A stretch of 64,000 nt of DNA from Dechloromonas sp. Dech2017 (GTDB lineage Bacteria > Pseudomonadota > Gammaproteobacteria > Burkholderiales > Rhodocyclaceae), in contig SSXW01000010.1 in assembly GCA_009469585.1 (NCBI GenBank), positions 1 to 64,000 of the forward strand, in the 5' to 3' direction. Positions 10,153 through 18,268 of this stretch are shown here, one piece after another. Positions within the stretch are counted from its first letter, which is position 1; every line of letters starts with the position of its first letter. The notes beneath the pieces are model-generated. The model did not search any database and was not told the DNA's origin. It saw nothing but the letters and a program-made list of their open reading frames with translations. The position numbers and the translations under genes are program-made.

Positions 10153-10907
10153 TGAGCCACCCAAGAAACTGTCGTGGTTTTACGCTGATCGAGTTGATGG
10201 TCGCGCTGGTCATAGCCTTGATCGCCATGCTTGCCGCCACCGAGTTGTATGTCAGCACCAAACAAACCTATCGCATTCAGAGCATGCAGACGCGTTTGTC
10301 CGAGGACGGGCGTTTTGCCTTGTCCATGCTGCAACGGATGATTTCCCAGGCTGGATTTCGTCCCAATCCCATTACCCCTATGGTTGCCGACTTCATTACG
10401 CCGACCTCCAGTCAGTCGGTGACGCTGAAATTTACAGCCGATGGCGCGAACACTATGGCCTGCGATGGTTCGCTACCGGCTCTTGATTCAGCGCAGACCA
10501 TCGTCATTGCGAAATCGGGTAGCAAGCTTCAGTGTGGGGTGGTGGACTGGATTGCTCCGGCTGCCGCGGGAGCGGGGAGTGGAACAGAGTTGGTTGATTT
10601 CAAGATCGACTACGGGACTGATACGGGTCCGGCAATTGTGGGAGATTTCGGTTGTGGTGCCGATGTTGGCTCCAACAAGGAACGGGACTGTGTGGCGGAT
10701 ACCTATGTTCAGGCGACTGCCACGGCAAATCCGACAAAAATCGTTGCCGTGAAGGTCTGCCTGGTTTTGCGCTCGGAGGCAATCGATGGTGGCGTGGCGA
10801 AAGCTGGGTTGGTCAAGGATTGCAGCGCTACGGATATTGCCGGGTCTGATAGCGACAACAAGCTATACCGGACTTTTCGTTCGACTGTCCTGCTCAGGAA
10901 TCGATAG
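10152..10907 (+). CDS. pilW: type IV pilus assembly minor prepilin PilW
   Basis: Minor prepilin of 251 residues, the large member of the initiation complex. The processing site is G|FTLIELMVALVIALIAML, followed by AATELYVSTKQTYRIQSMQT and RFALSMLQRMI, typical of PilW. Several cysteines in the globular domain (ACDG, LQCGVV, FGCGAD, RDCVAD, KVCL, KDCSAT) may form disulfides. Its start overlaps the pilV stop (TAATG). It is followed after 9 bases by pilX, matching the conserved pilV-pilW-pilX order. Confidence 0.87.
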   Translation: MSHPRNCRGFTLIELMVALVIALIAMLAATELYVSTKQTYRIQSMQTRLSEDGRFALSMLQRMISQAGFRPNPITPMVADFITPTSSQSVTLKFTADGANTMACDGSLPALDSAQTIVIAKSGSKLQCGVVDWIAPAAAGAGSGTELVDFKIDYGTDTGPAIVGDFGCGADVGSNKERDCVADTYVQATATANPTKIVAVKVCLVLRSEAIDGGVAKAGLVKDCSATDIAGSDSDNKLYRTFRSTVLLRNR

Positions 10908-10916
10908 GAGAACTTC

Positions 10917-11429
10917 ATGAACAGGCCCTCGCCTCGTGAGAATGGTTTCGCGCTCATAGTTTCCATGCTGATTTTGCTCGTATTGACGATATTGGTGGTC
11001 AATGCCGTTCGCAATACCTCGCTTAACGAAAAAATGGCGGGTAACTATATGGATCGCACCCGTGCCCAGCAGGCAGCCGAGCAGGTCTTGAGACAGGGTG
11101 TGGCGGCATTGACGCATGAAAACTGTAGCGCGTCGACAGGTTGTACATTGACCAGTCTATCTGCAGCGCCAACCAGTCCTGGGCCGGCGGCGGTAACTGT
11201 CATGCCTTCTGCTTGGTCGGCGGCAGGCGCGCTCGATATGGTGCGCTACCACTCGTCGTCGGTTGAGCAGCCAACATCGGCGCAGTTGAGCATTGCCCTG
11301 CTTGCCGATACCTTCCTGCCGGCCGGCAAGGCCGGTTGCAAGGCGTACAGTTTGATGGGGCGAGGGGTTGGGCTGGATAGCCGGTCGGTGGTTGTGTTGC
11401 AGACGGTCGCCTATGTTTGTGATATCTGA
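10917..11429 (+). CDS. pilX: PilX-type minor prepilin
   Basis: Minor pilin of 170 residues. The N-terminal helix reads GFALIVSMLILLVLTILV and lacks the glutamate-5 found in most pilins, as is normal for PilX. It is followed by NEKMAGNYMDRTRAQQAAEQ, the characteristic PilX N-terminal block. A cysteine pair is present at ENCSASTGC. Translation should start at the ATG at 10917, with GGAG a few bases upstream. It lies between pilW and the pilE-like gene in the same orientation. Confidence 0.85.
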   Translation: MNRPSPRENGFALIVSMLILLVLTILVVNAVRNTSLNEKMAGNYMDRTRAQQAAEQVLRQGVAALTHENCSASTGCTLTSLSAAPTSPGPAAVTVMPSAWSAAGALDMVRYHSSSVEQPTSAQLSIALLADTFLPAGKAGCKAYSLMGRGVGLDSRSVVVLQTVAYVCDI

Positions 11430-11451
11430 TGACAGAATCAGGGGAGTACTC

Positions 11452-11859
11452 ATGAAGGAATCAACGATTCGGCAACCTGGTGGTTTTACCTTGATCGAGG
11501 TGATGATAGTCGTTGCCATTGTGGCAATTCTCGCCAGCATCGCCCTTCCTGCCTATAACGAACAGATCAAAAAATCCCGTCGGGTTGATGTTCAGCGGGA
11601 ACTTGTTTCTTACGCCCAGCAGATGGAGCGCTGGTTTTCCACGAATGGTACTTATTTAAATGCCGCGGGTACGGCGTGTGGAGTTGGCTACGGTGGTTCG
11701 ACGACCTACTACGGTGTTGTCGGAGCATGTACTGCAACGACATTCACGCTCACCGCGACTCCGGGCAGCGGAACTAGTCAGGCAAGCGACGGGACGCAAA
11801 CCTTGACGGAGTCAGGGGCACGGGGTGGTAGCGTGGACAACGGCAACTGGAAGATTTGA
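11452..11859 (+). CDS. pilE: PilE-like type IV minor pilin
   Basis: Short type IVa pilin of 135 residues. I use the ATG at 11452 because GGGGAG stands at 11441-11446; the frame is open further upstream inside pilX. The leader is MKESTIRQPGG and the helix FTLIEVMIVVAIVAILASIA with glutamate 5, then LPAYNEQIKKSRRVDVQREL, the hallmark of PilE-type minor pilins. A single cysteine pair brackets a Gly/Tyr-rich loop (CGVGYGGSTTYYGVVGAC). It is last in the operon. Because PilE is also the name of the Neisseria major pilin, the symbol here means the Pseudomonas-type minor pilin. Confidence 0.8.
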   Translation: MKESTIRQPGGFTLIEVMIVVAIVAILASIALPAYNEQIKKSRRVDVQRELVSYAQQMERWFSTNGTYLNAAGTACGVGYGGSTTYYGVVGACTATTFTLTATPGSGTSQASDGTQTLTESGARGGSVDNGNWKI

Positions 11860-11881
11860 GTTCTTAAATTAGCCTTGGGTG

Positions 11882-11910
11882 TTGATCGAAGGTGTTTTTT
11901 TTCATATAAT
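11882..11910 (+). promoter_or_regulatory. sigma-70 promoter of rpsT
   Basis: TTGATC at 11882-11887 and a perfect TATAAT at 11905-11910 are separated by 17 bases, the ideal spacing. The spacer includes a run of eight T. The -10 ends 34 bases before the rpsT ATG. Strong promoters are expected for ribosomal protein S20. Confidence 0.65.
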
Positions 11911-11944
11911 GGCCGTTTAGTCTTCTAACGAATCTGGAATCTTC

Positions 11945-12220
11945 ATGGCCAATAGCGCACAAGCCCGCAAGCGCATCCGTCAAGCTGACAAGCAGCGCTC
12001 CCATAACGCCAGCCTGCGTTCGACCCTGCGTACCGCGATCAAGCGTGTCCGTCAGGCGATTGCCGCCGGTGACAAAGCTGCTGCCCAAGGTGTTTATCAG
12101 CAGTCCGTTGCGGTTCTCGACCGTATCGCTGACAAGAAAATCATTCACAAGAACAAGGCTTCCCGCACCAAGAGCCGTCTGTCTGCTCAGATCAAGGCGC
12201 TGGCTGTCGCTGCTGCCTGA
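11945..12220 (+). CDS. rpsT: 30S ribosomal protein S20
   Basis: Primary 16S rRNA-binding protein of the small subunit. It has 91 residues, very basic, starting [18 protein letters not shown], with [14 protein letters not shown] and the conserved [13 protein letters not shown] motif. It is monocistronic: its own promoter lies just upstream and a strong terminator 20 bases downstream. It separates the pilus operon from the arginine region. Confidence 0.97.
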   Translation: MANSAQARKRIRQADKQRSHNASLRSTLRTAIKRVRQAIAAGDKAAAQGVYQQSVAVLDRIADKKIIHKNKASRTKSRLSAQIKALAVAAA

Positions 12221-12240
12221 TTTTCGGGGTTGATTAGAAA

Positions 12241-12264
12241 AGGCACCCGCGGGTGCCTTTTTTG
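12241..12264 (+). terminator. rho-independent terminator of rpsT
   Basis: Perfect 8-base stem AGGCACCC / GGGTGCCT with a 2-base centre, followed by a run of T up to 12263. It sits 20 bases after the rpsT stop. Confidence 0.88.
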
Positions 12265-12302
12265 TTTACGGTGTCTTTTGTTGTGGTCGGCTTGCCGGGG
12301 TG

Positions 12303-12602
12303 CTATTTCTTGTCGTCGATCGAGCACACGCCATCGACGATCTGCAGGTCGTTGTCCTGGGCGAAGTTGAGCATGAAGCGGTAGGCCATGGGTTCGATTT
12401 CGCCGAGGCGGCCATCGACAAAGACCGCCTTGTCGCCGTTGTAGTCGCCGGGGCCGACGTAGGGGGAATATTTCATCTTGCGTTCTGCACCAAAAGCAGA
12501 CATGACGCCGCACAGGCGCTCTGCCCAGTCACTGGGCCGAAATTTTCGTCCTTCTTTGGTGAGGCCAACAATGATGAATGTGGTCGATTCTTGGTTTGTC
12601 AT
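12303..12602 (-). CDS. DUF3579 family protein
   Basis: A small soluble protein of 99 residues of unknown function, found mainly in betaproteobacteria. I start at the ATG at 12602 (MTNQESTTFIIVGLT) rather than the longer frame, because the conserved part begins there. It contains RPSDWAERLCGVMSAFG and YSPYVGPGDYNGDKAVFVDG and ends CSIDDKK. No signal peptide or membrane segment is present. It is divergent from argD, with 242 bases between them that should hold both promoters. No function can be assigned from the sequence. Confidence 0.8.
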   Translation of the reverse strand: MTNQESTTFIIVGLTKEGRKFRPSDWAERLCGVMSAFGAERKMKYSPYVGPGDYNGDKAVFVDGRLGEIEPMAYRFMLNFAQDNDLQIVDGVCSIDDKK

Positions 12603-12844
12603 TGTTCTACTCTGCGTTTGCGGGCGGTACGACCTTGCGTTGGCGCATTCTAGCAGAAGGGCGCAGGCTTTCGACAATTATGGCGTCGGCAGGACGGCGC
12701 ACAGGGCTGGAAGGGCTGTGCCCGTTCTATACAAGGCCTGGTTTTTGACCTAGAATCGCCATTTATGCCACTCTCCGGCGCATGGTCGGGTCGGTGGCGG
12801 TTCCGGCGGCAATGGCCGCCGTTGTCGTTTTATGGGGTTGCCTC

Positions 12845-14017
12845 ATGTCGCATGTCATGAATACCTATGCCCGGTTGCCGGTGGCGTTCAGCCACGGCAG
12901 CGGTAGCCGGATTTTCGATACCGATGGCAAGGAGTACCTGGACGCCCTGTCCGGGATCGCCGTTTCGACGCTCGGTCACGCCCATCCCAAGCTGGTTGCC
13001 GCCATTGCCGAACAGGCTGGTCGCCTGTTGCATACCTCCAACCTCTACGGCATTACCGGCCAGGAGCAGTTGGCCGACAAGCTGTGCGAGCGTTCCGGCA
13101 TGCAGGAAGTGTTTTTCTGCAATTCCGGTTGCGAGGCCAACGAGGCGGCCATCAAGCTGGCCCGTTTTTACGGTCACAAGAAGGGCATCGAGTCGCCGAC
13201 CATCATCGTCATGGAAAAGGCTTTCCATGGTCGGACCATGGCGACCCTGTCGGCCACCGGCAACCGTAAGGCGCAGGCTGGTTTCGAGCCGCTGGTGCAT
13301 GGTTTCCTGCGCGTGCCTTACGATGATCTCGAGGCGATCCGCAATATCGCCGAGCACAACAACAATATTGTCGCCGTCATGCTGGAGATCATCCAGGGCG
13401 AGGGTGGCATTCATCTGGCGTCGAGCGAGTTCCAGAAGGGCCTGCGCCAGTTGTGCTACGACAAGGGCTGGCTGTTGATCTGCGACGAAGTGCAGTGTGG
13501 CATGGCGCGCACCGGCCAGTGGTTCGGCTACCAGCATGCCGGCATCCAGCCGGATATCGCGACGCTGGCCAAGGGCCTCGGTTCCGGCGTGCCGATCGGC
13601 GCCTGCATGGTTGGTGGCAAGGCGGCCGGCCTGTTCGGGCCGGGCAACCATGGCTCGACTTTTGGCGGCAATCCGCTGGCGTGCACGGCGGCGCTGACGA
13701 CGATAGCCTGCATCGAGCAGGAAGGCCTGATGGCCAATGCCGAGAAGGTCGGCGCGCTGATCCGCAAGCTGTATGGCGACGCGCTGGCCGAGGTCAAGGG
13801 CGTTGTCGAGATTCGCGGCCATGGCCTGATGATCGGCATCGAACTCGATCGACCATGCGGTGAGCTGGTCGGCAAGGCGCTGGCCGCAGGTCTGCTGATC
13901 AATGTGACGGCCGACAAGGTGATCCGCCTGCTGCCGCCGCTGACTTTCAGCGAAAACGAGGCTAAGGAACTGGTCGACCGCAGCCTGCCGCTGATCAAAG
14001 AATTTTTGGCGGCCTGA
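12845..14017 (+). CDS. argD: acetylornithine aminotransferase
   Basis: PLP enzyme of arginine synthesis that converts N-acetylglutamate semialdehyde to N-acetylornithine. It has 390 residues from the ATG at 12845 (MSHVMNTYARLPVAF); upstream in-frame starts would add a non-conserved tail, and ATG 12857 is an alternative. Class III aminotransferase signatures: NSGCEANEAAIKLAR, ICDEVQCGMARTG with the cofactor aspartate, and LAKGLGSGVPIGA with the Schiff-base lysine. Only 2 bases separate it from argF. A bifunctional role as succinyldiaminopimelate aminotransferase is possible for this family. Confidence 0.93.
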   Translation: MSHVMNTYARLPVAFSHGSGSRIFDTDGKEYLDALSGIAVSTLGHAHPKLVAAIAEQAGRLLHTSNLYGITGQEQLADKLCERSGMQEVFFCNSGCEANEAAIKLARFYGHKKGIESPTIIVMEKAFHGRTMATLSATGNRKAQAGFEPLVHGFLRVPYDDLEAIRNIAEHNNNIVAVMLEIIQGEGGIHLASSEFQKGLRQLCYDKGWLLICDEVQCGMARTGQWFGYQHAGIQPDIATLAKGLGSGVPIGACMVGGKAAGLFGPGNHGSTFGGNPLACTAALTTIACIEQEGLMANAEKVGALIRKLYGDALAEVKGVVEIRGHGLMIGIELDRPCGELVGKALAAGLLINVTADKVIRLLPPLTFSENEAKELVDRSLPLIKEFLAA

Positions 14018-14019
14018 TC

Positions 14020-14940
14020 ATGGCGATCAAACACTTCCTGCAGTTCAAGGATTTTTGCCGGGACGAGATCGAGTACGTTTTCGAGCGGGCCGCCTGGATC
14101 AAGAACCAGTTCAAGTCGTACGAGAAATACTGGCCGCTGGCCGATCGCACGCTGGTGATGATTTTCGAGAAGGCCAGCACGCGGACGCGGCTGTCCTTCG
14201 AGGCTGGCATGCATCAGCTCGGCGGTTCGGCCATCTACCTGAACACCCGCGACTCCCAGCTCGGGCGTGGCGAGCCGGTCGAGGATGCGGCCCAGGTCAT
14301 CTCGCGGATGAGCGACATCGTGATGATCCGCACCTTCGAGCAGGAGATCATCGAGCGTTTTGCCGCCAATTCGCGCGTGCCGGTGATCAATGGCCTGACC
14401 AACGAATACCATCCGTGCCAGATCCTGGCCGACATCTTTACCTACATCGAGCATCGTGGCTGCATCCAGGACAAGACGGTGGCCTGGGTTGGCGACGCCA
14501 ACAACATGTGCAACACCTGGCTGCAGGCGGCCGAGGTGCTCGACTTCAAGGTGCACGTGTCGACGCCCCCTGGCTACGAGATCCAGCCGGAACTGGTCGG
14601 CAAGATCAATCCGGCCCGCTTCAAGGTCTTCGCCGATCCGATGGATGCCTGTCGCAGCGCCGATCTGGTGACCACCGACGTGTGGACCTCGATGGGTTTC
14701 GAGGCCGAGAACGAGGAACGCATCAAGGCCTTCGCCGACTGGTGCGTCGATGGCGACATGATGCGCGTCGCCGATCCGCAGGCTGTCTTCATGCACTGCC
14801 TGCCGGCCCATCGCGGCGAGGAAGTGACGGCCGAGGTGATCGACGGGCCGCAATCGGTGGTCTGGGACGAAGCCGAGAATCGCCTGCATGTGCAGAAGGC
14901 ATTGATGGAATATTTGCTGCTCGGACGCCTGCAAGGCTGA
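14020..14940 (+). CDS. argF: ornithine carbamoyltransferase
   Basis: Cytoplasmic enzyme forming citrulline from ornithine and carbamoyl phosphate. It has 306 residues. The carbamoyl-phosphate site is STRTR at residues 53-57; MRTF-type binding appears as IRTFEQ; ornithine-binding residues lie in MGFEAENEER and HCLPAHRGEE. It follows argD after 2 bases and precedes argG by 33 bases, giving three consecutive steps or near-steps of arginine synthesis in one transcription unit. Confidence 0.95.
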   Translation: MAIKHFLQFKDFCRDEIEYVFERAAWIKNQFKSYEKYWPLADRTLVMIFEKASTRTRLSFEAGMHQLGGSAIYLNTRDSQLGRGEPVEDAAQVISRMSDIVMIRTFEQEIIERFAANSRVPVINGLTNEYHPCQILADIFTYIEHRGCIQDKTVAWVGDANNMCNTWLQAAEVLDFKVHVSTPPGYEIQPELVGKINPARFKVFADPMDACRSADLVTTDVWTSMGFEAENEERIKAFADWCVDGDMMRVADPQAVFMHCLPAHRGEEVTAEVIDGPQSVVWDEAENRLHVQKALMEYLLLGRLQG

Positions 14941-14973
14941 GCGCTACGGTCAACTGGAAAAAAGGAACAAATA

Positions 14974-16314
14974 ATGAGTGATATCAAGAAGGTCGTGCTG
15001 GCCTATTCGGGGGGGCTGGATACCTCGGTCATCCTCAAGTGGCTGCAGGATGTGTACCAGTGCGAAGTCGTCACCTTCACGGCCGACCTCGGCCAGGGCG
15101 AGGAACTCGAGCCGGCGCGCGCCAAGGCCGTGCAACTGGGCATCAAGCCGAAGAACATCTACATCGACGACCTGCGCGAGGAATTCGTCCGCGACTTCGT
15201 CTTCCCGATGTTCCGGGCCAACACCATCTACGAAGGCGAGTACCTGCTCGGTACCTCGATCGCCCGGCCGCTGATCGCCAAGCGCCTGATCGAGATCGTC
15301 AACGAAACCGGCGCCGACGCCATCTGCCATGGCGCCACCGGCAAGGGCAACGACCAGGTCCGCTTCGAGCTCGGCGCCTACGCGCTGAAGCCGGGCATCA
15401 AGGTCATCGCCCCGTGGCGCGAGTGGGACCTGCTGTCGCGCGAGAAGCTGATGGCCTATGCCGAGGCGCATGGCATCCCCATCGATATGAAGCACAAGAA
15501 GGGCGGTTCGCCGTATTCGATGGACGCCAACCTGCTGCACATTTCCTACGAAGGCCGTCACCTCGAAGACCCGGCCGCCGAAGCCGAGGAATCGATGTGG
15601 CGGTGGACCGTGTCGCCGGAAAAGGCTCCCAACAAGGCCGAGTACCTCGACCTGGATTTCGCCAACGGTGACGTCGTCGCGGTCAACGGCAAGAAGCTCA
15701 AGGCCCACGAAGTGCTGGCCCTGCTCAACGAAATCGGTGGCAAGCACGGCATCGGCCGCCTCGACCTGGTCGAGAACCGCTACGTCGGCATGAAGTCGCG
15801 CGGTTGCTACGAAACCCCGGGCGGCACCATCCTGCTGCGCGCCCACCGCGCCATCGAGTCGATCACGCTCGACCGCGAAGTCGCCCACCTCAAGGACGAC
15901 CTGATGCCGCGCTATGCCAGCCTGGTGTACAACGGCTACTGGTGGAGCCCGGAGCGCAAGGCACTGCAGGTGCTGATCGACCACACCCAGCAGACGGTCA
16001 ACGGCACCGTCCGCCTCAAACTGTACAAGGGCAACGTCATCGTCGTCGGCCGTGATTCGAAGACCGATTCGCTGTTCGACTCGACCATCGCCACCTTCGA
16101 GGACGACGCCGGCGCCTACGATCAGAAGGACGCGGGCGGCTTCATCAAGCTCAACGCACTGCGCATGCGCATCGCCGCCAACCTGGGCGCTCGCAAGGAG
16201 GGTAAGCCGGCGGCGAAGAAGGCCACGCCGGCCAAGGTCGAGGCCAAACCGGCCGCCAAGAAGGCGGCTGCCAAGCCGGCGGTCAAGAAAGCAGCGGTCA
16301 AGAAGAAGGGCTAA
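14974..16314 (+). CDS. argG: argininosuccinate synthase with Lys/Ala-rich C-terminal tail
   Basis: Joins citrulline and aspartate to make argininosuccinate with ATP. The ATP-binding P-loop is AYSGGLDTS near residues 9-17, and [13 protein letters not shown] and [10 protein letters not shown] are conserved. The usual enzyme is about 400-410 residues; this one has 446. The last 40 or so residues are a low-complexity run of Lys, Ala and Pro ([18 protein letters not shown] and so on) resembling histone-H1-like bacterial tails. The tail is in frame and in the same codon style, with no sign of frameshift. Its function is unknown; RNA, DNA or polyphosphate binding are possibilities. Confidence 0.95.
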   Translation: MSDIKKVVLAYSGGLDTSVILKWLQDVYQCEVVTFTADLGQGEELEPARAKAVQLGIKPKNIYIDDLREEFVRDFVFPMFRANTIYEGEYLLGTSIARPLIAKRLIEIVNETGADAICHGATGKGNDQVRFELGAYALKPGIKVIAPWREWDLLSREKLMAYAEAHGIPIDMKHKKGGSPYSMDANLLHISYEGRHLEDPAAEAEESMWRWTVSPEKAPNKAEYLDLDFANGDVVAVNGKKLKAHEVLALLNEIGGKHGIGRLDLVENRYVGMKSRGCYETPGGTILLRAHRAIESITLDREVAHLKDDLMPRYASLVYNGYWWSPERKALQVLIDHTQQTVNGTVRLKLYKGNVIVVGRDSKTDSLFDSTIATFEDDAGAYDQKDAGGFIKLNALRMRIAANLGARKEGKPAAKKATPAKVEAKPAAKKAAAKPAVKKAAVKKKG

Positions 16315-16317
16315 ACG

Positions 16318-16542
16318 ATGGAAGGCGGCACCGTATTCGGGCTCAACGAAGAACAGATCGCGGATTTCTTCTCGACCTGGGGCGTTGGTGCCTTCATCGT
16401 GTTCATGCTGTTCATCATCGGCGAGATCGCCTGGAAGTCCAAGGCTGGCAAGACGGGCACCTTCGTGCTCTTTTTCGTGCTGGCCTTCGGCATGGTCGGC
16501 TTCATCGCCAAATCAGTCATACAGAAACTCTGGGGTATTTAA
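16318..16542 (+). CDS. DUF2788 family small membrane protein
   Basis: A 74-residue inner-membrane protein of unknown function. Two hydrophobic helices are visible, VGAFIVFMLFIIGEIAW and FVLFFVLAFGMVGFIAKS, separated by a basic loop (KSKAGKTG). The N-terminal MEGGTVFGLNEEQIADFF is probably outside the bilayer. It follows the argG stop by 3 bases and is immediately followed by ppnP, with the next ATG directly after its stop. The family name comes from recall of the sequence pattern. Confidence 0.75.
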   Translation: MEGGTVFGLNEEQIADFFSTWGVGAFIVFMLFIIGEIAWKSKAGKTGTFVLFFVLAFGMVGFIAKSVIQKLWGI

Positions 16543-16869
16543 ATGTCGCAATCCGAACGTTACGATGGCGTTTCCGTGGTCAAGAAGGCCAATGTTTATT
16601 TCGACGGCAAGTGCGTCAGCCACACCGTGGTGCTGGCCGACGGTACGAAAAAGACGGTCGGCGTCATCCTCCCGTCCAGCCTGACCTTCAATACCGGGGC
16701 GCCGGAAATCATGGAAGGCGTTGGCGGCTCGTGCCGCGTCAAGCTCAAGGGTGAGTCCGAGTGGACGACCTGGGGTGAAGGCCAGTCCTTCAACGTGCCG
16801 GGTAATTCCAGCTTCGAGATTTCGGTCGCCGAAGGCGAGGCCTACCACTACGTCTGCCACTTCGGCTGA
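16543..16869 (+). CDS. ppnP: pyrimidine/purine nucleoside phosphorylase
   Basis: Small cupin-fold enzyme of the PpnP (YaiE, DUF1255) family that splits nucleosides with phosphate to give a free base and ribose 1-phosphate. It has 108 residues. Characteristic blocks are [29 protein letters not shown] and [14 protein letters not shown], with a C-terminal YHYVCHFG. The ATG follows the DUF2788 stop without any spacer, so coupling is likely. The family identity is strong; the physiological substrate here is not known. Confidence 0.92.
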   Translation: MSQSERYDGVSVVKKANVYFDGKCVSHTVVLADGTKKTVGVILPSSLTFNTGAPEIMEGVGGSCRVKLKGESEWTTWGEGQSFNVPGNSSFEISVAEGEAYHYVCHFG

Positions 16870-16878
16870 TTTGGTAAT

Positions 16879-16971
16879 AGCCCGGCGCTTGTCCGGGCTG
16901 CGTTGCCGGCGCCCGCCGTACCCTGCGTACTGCCTGCGCGCCAGCGCCTTGCCCGGCCAGCGCGCCGGGCT
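16879..16971. repeat. large GC-rich palindrome, diverged relative of the 27942-28102 element
   Basis: Outer arms AGCCCGGCGC (16879-16888) and GCGCCGGGCT (16962-16971) pair perfectly, with a structured interior. The right arm is followed by TTTT, so it can end ppnP transcripts. The interior shares GCGTTGCC and GCGCCTTG, spaced 36 bases apart, with the element at 27942-28102, where the same two blocks are 35 bases apart. That suggests a common family. Confidence 0.6.
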
Positions 16972-16990
16972 TTTGATTAAGGAGTTTTCC

Positions 16991-17485
16991 ATGCCGAGCT
17001 TTGACTTCACCTCCGAAGCGGACATGGTGGCGTTGAAGAACGCTATCGACGTCGCCGTTCGCCAGATCGACAACCGCTACGATTTCAAGGGCACCTCGGC
17101 CAAGATCGAGTTCAACGATAAGGACAAGGTCATCACCCTGCACGGCGATTCAGACTTCCAGCTCGACCAGATCAAGGACATCCTGTTCCCGGCCATGGAA
17201 AAGAAGGAAGTCGAGAGCACCAAGCGGCTCGATCACCAGCCGGTGCAGAAAGTCTCCGGCAACAAGGTCAAGCAGGAGCTGAAGATCAAGATGGGTATCG
17301 AGAGCGAACTGGCCAAGAAGATCGTCAAGATCGTCAAGGACGCCAAGCTCAAGGTCCAGGCGTCCATCCAGGGCGACGCGGTGCGCATCCAGGGCGCCAA
17401 ACGCGACGACCTGCAGGGCTGCATCGCGCTGATTCGCAAGGAGATCAGCGATTTTCCGATCAAGGCCGGTAATTTCCGCGACTGA
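16991..17485 (+). CDS. yajQ: YajQ family nucleotide-binding protein
   Basis: Small cytoplasmic protein of 164 residues. Some YajQ homologues bind cyclic di-GMP and act in regulation. I place the start at the ATG at 16991, preceded by AAGGAG at 16979-16984; the frame upstream only reads through the palindrome. Conserved features: MPSFDFTSEADMVALKNA at the start, NRYDFKGTSA, DSDFQLDQ and VRIQGAKRDDLQ near the end. It is separated from ppnP by the repeat element and ends before a bidirectional terminator. Whether this copy binds cyclic di-GMP cannot be read from the sequence. Confidence 0.93.
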   Translation: MPSFDFTSEADMVALKNAIDVAVRQIDNRYDFKGTSAKIEFNDKDKVITLHGDSDFQLDQIKDILFPAMEKKEVESTKRLDHQPVQKVSGNKVKQELKIKMGIESELAKKIVKIVKDAKLKVQASIQGDAVRIQGAKRDDLQGCIALIRKEISDFPIKAGNFRD

Positions 17486-17493
17486 CGGCGAGT

Positions 17494-17525
17494 GCTGCGG
17501 TCGACGGCAAAAAAACGCCAAAATC
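17494..17525 (+). repeat. interspersed A-tract repeat, copy 1
   Basis: Matches the core GCTGCGGTCRACGGCAAAAA exactly, with G at the ambiguous position, then ACGCCAAAATC. It lies between the yajQ stop and the terminator. Confidence 0.7.
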
Positions 17526-17527
17526 AA

Positions 17528-17551
17528 AAAGGGCAGCTCCGGCTGCCCTTT
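17528..17551. terminator. bidirectional terminator between yajQ and the amidotransferase gene
   Basis: Perfect 10-base stem AAAGGGCAGC / GCTGCCCTTT with loop TCCG. It lies between two convergent genes, with T-rich sequence on the right and A-rich on the left, so it can work both ways. Confidence 0.85.
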
Positions 17552-17554
17552 CGC

Positions 17555-18268
17555 TTAGCGGGCCAGGCCGCCGATCCACACCGTGTAAAGCTGGTTGGCC
17601 AGCTGGCGCATGGCCGGCAGGCATTGGCCGATGTCGGCCAGCATCCGCGCTGGCGACTGGGCGCTCGCCCTATCCTTTTCGGCCACCCGTTCGTCGTCCC
17701 ACTGCTCGCCCCATTTGGCGATCATTTCCGGCGTCATCTCGACGTGGCACTGCATGGCGAGGTGCGGCCCGAGGGCAAACATCTGGTTGGCGCAATGGGC
17801 GTTGCCGGCCAGCCGGCTGGAACCCTCGGGAAGGCTGAAGGTTTCGCCGTGCCAGTGAAAGGCCATGCTGCTGCGGCCGGCAAAATCGCCCAGCCAGTGC
17901 CGGGCCACGGGGTCGCCGGCACCTTCGATGGCGCCCCAGCCGATCTCCTTGACCGGGTTGCGGGTCACCTGCCCGCCCAGTGCCTTGCTCATCAACTGGC
18001 CGCCCAGGCAATGGCCGATGACCGGGATGTTTTTGCTCGCCGCCTGGCGAATCAGCGCGCAGGCCGCCTCGATCCAGGGCAGCGGATCGTTGACGCTCAT
18101 CGGCCCGCCCATGAAACACAGGCCGGAAAATTCGTCGGCCGCTGCCGGCACCGCCTCGCCTTGGTCGATGGCCACCAGGCGCCAGGGGATCCCGTGGGCT
18201 TCGAGGAATATGGCAAAATAGCCCGGACCTTCAGTCGGGGAGTGGCGAAAGATGGCAACAGGTTTCAT
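17555..18268 (-). CDS. class I glutamine amidotransferase-like protein
   Basis: A 237-residue protein of the class I glutamine amidotransferase fold, free-standing like YfeJ/GuaA-type relatives. The nucleophile elbow is GHCLGGQ with C87. The catalytic pair is H175 and E177 in QCHVEMT, where the usual FHPE is altered. It may hydrolyse glutamine or gamma-glutamyl compounds for an unknown partner; no synthetase is adjacent. The start MKPVAIFRHSPTEGPG at 18268 is needed for the first conserved strand and overlaps the divergent protease gene by 17 bases. The exact substrate is unknown. Confidence 0.85.
   Translation of the reverse strand: MKPVAIFRHSPTEGPGYFAIFLEAHGIPWRLVAIDQGEAVPAAADEFSGLCFMGGPMSVNDPLPWIEAACALIRQAASKNIPVIGHCLGGQLMSKALGGQVTRNPVKEIGWGAIEGAGDPVARHWLGDFAGRSSMAFHWHGETFSLPEGSSRLAGNAHCANQMFALGPHLAMQCHVEMTPEMIAKWGEQWDDERVAEKDRASAQSPARMLADIGQCLPAMRQLANQLYTVWIGGLAR

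Noticed and set aside
15675-15705. GGTCAACGGCAAGAAG in argG as a repeat copy
   Set aside because: It encodes the conserved ArgG segment VNGKKL, lacks the A-run (AAG codons) and is explained by protein conservation.
16195-16314. ArgG tail as a frameshift artefact
   Set aside because: The frame, the GC-rich codon choice and a clean stop before the next gene all continue normally.
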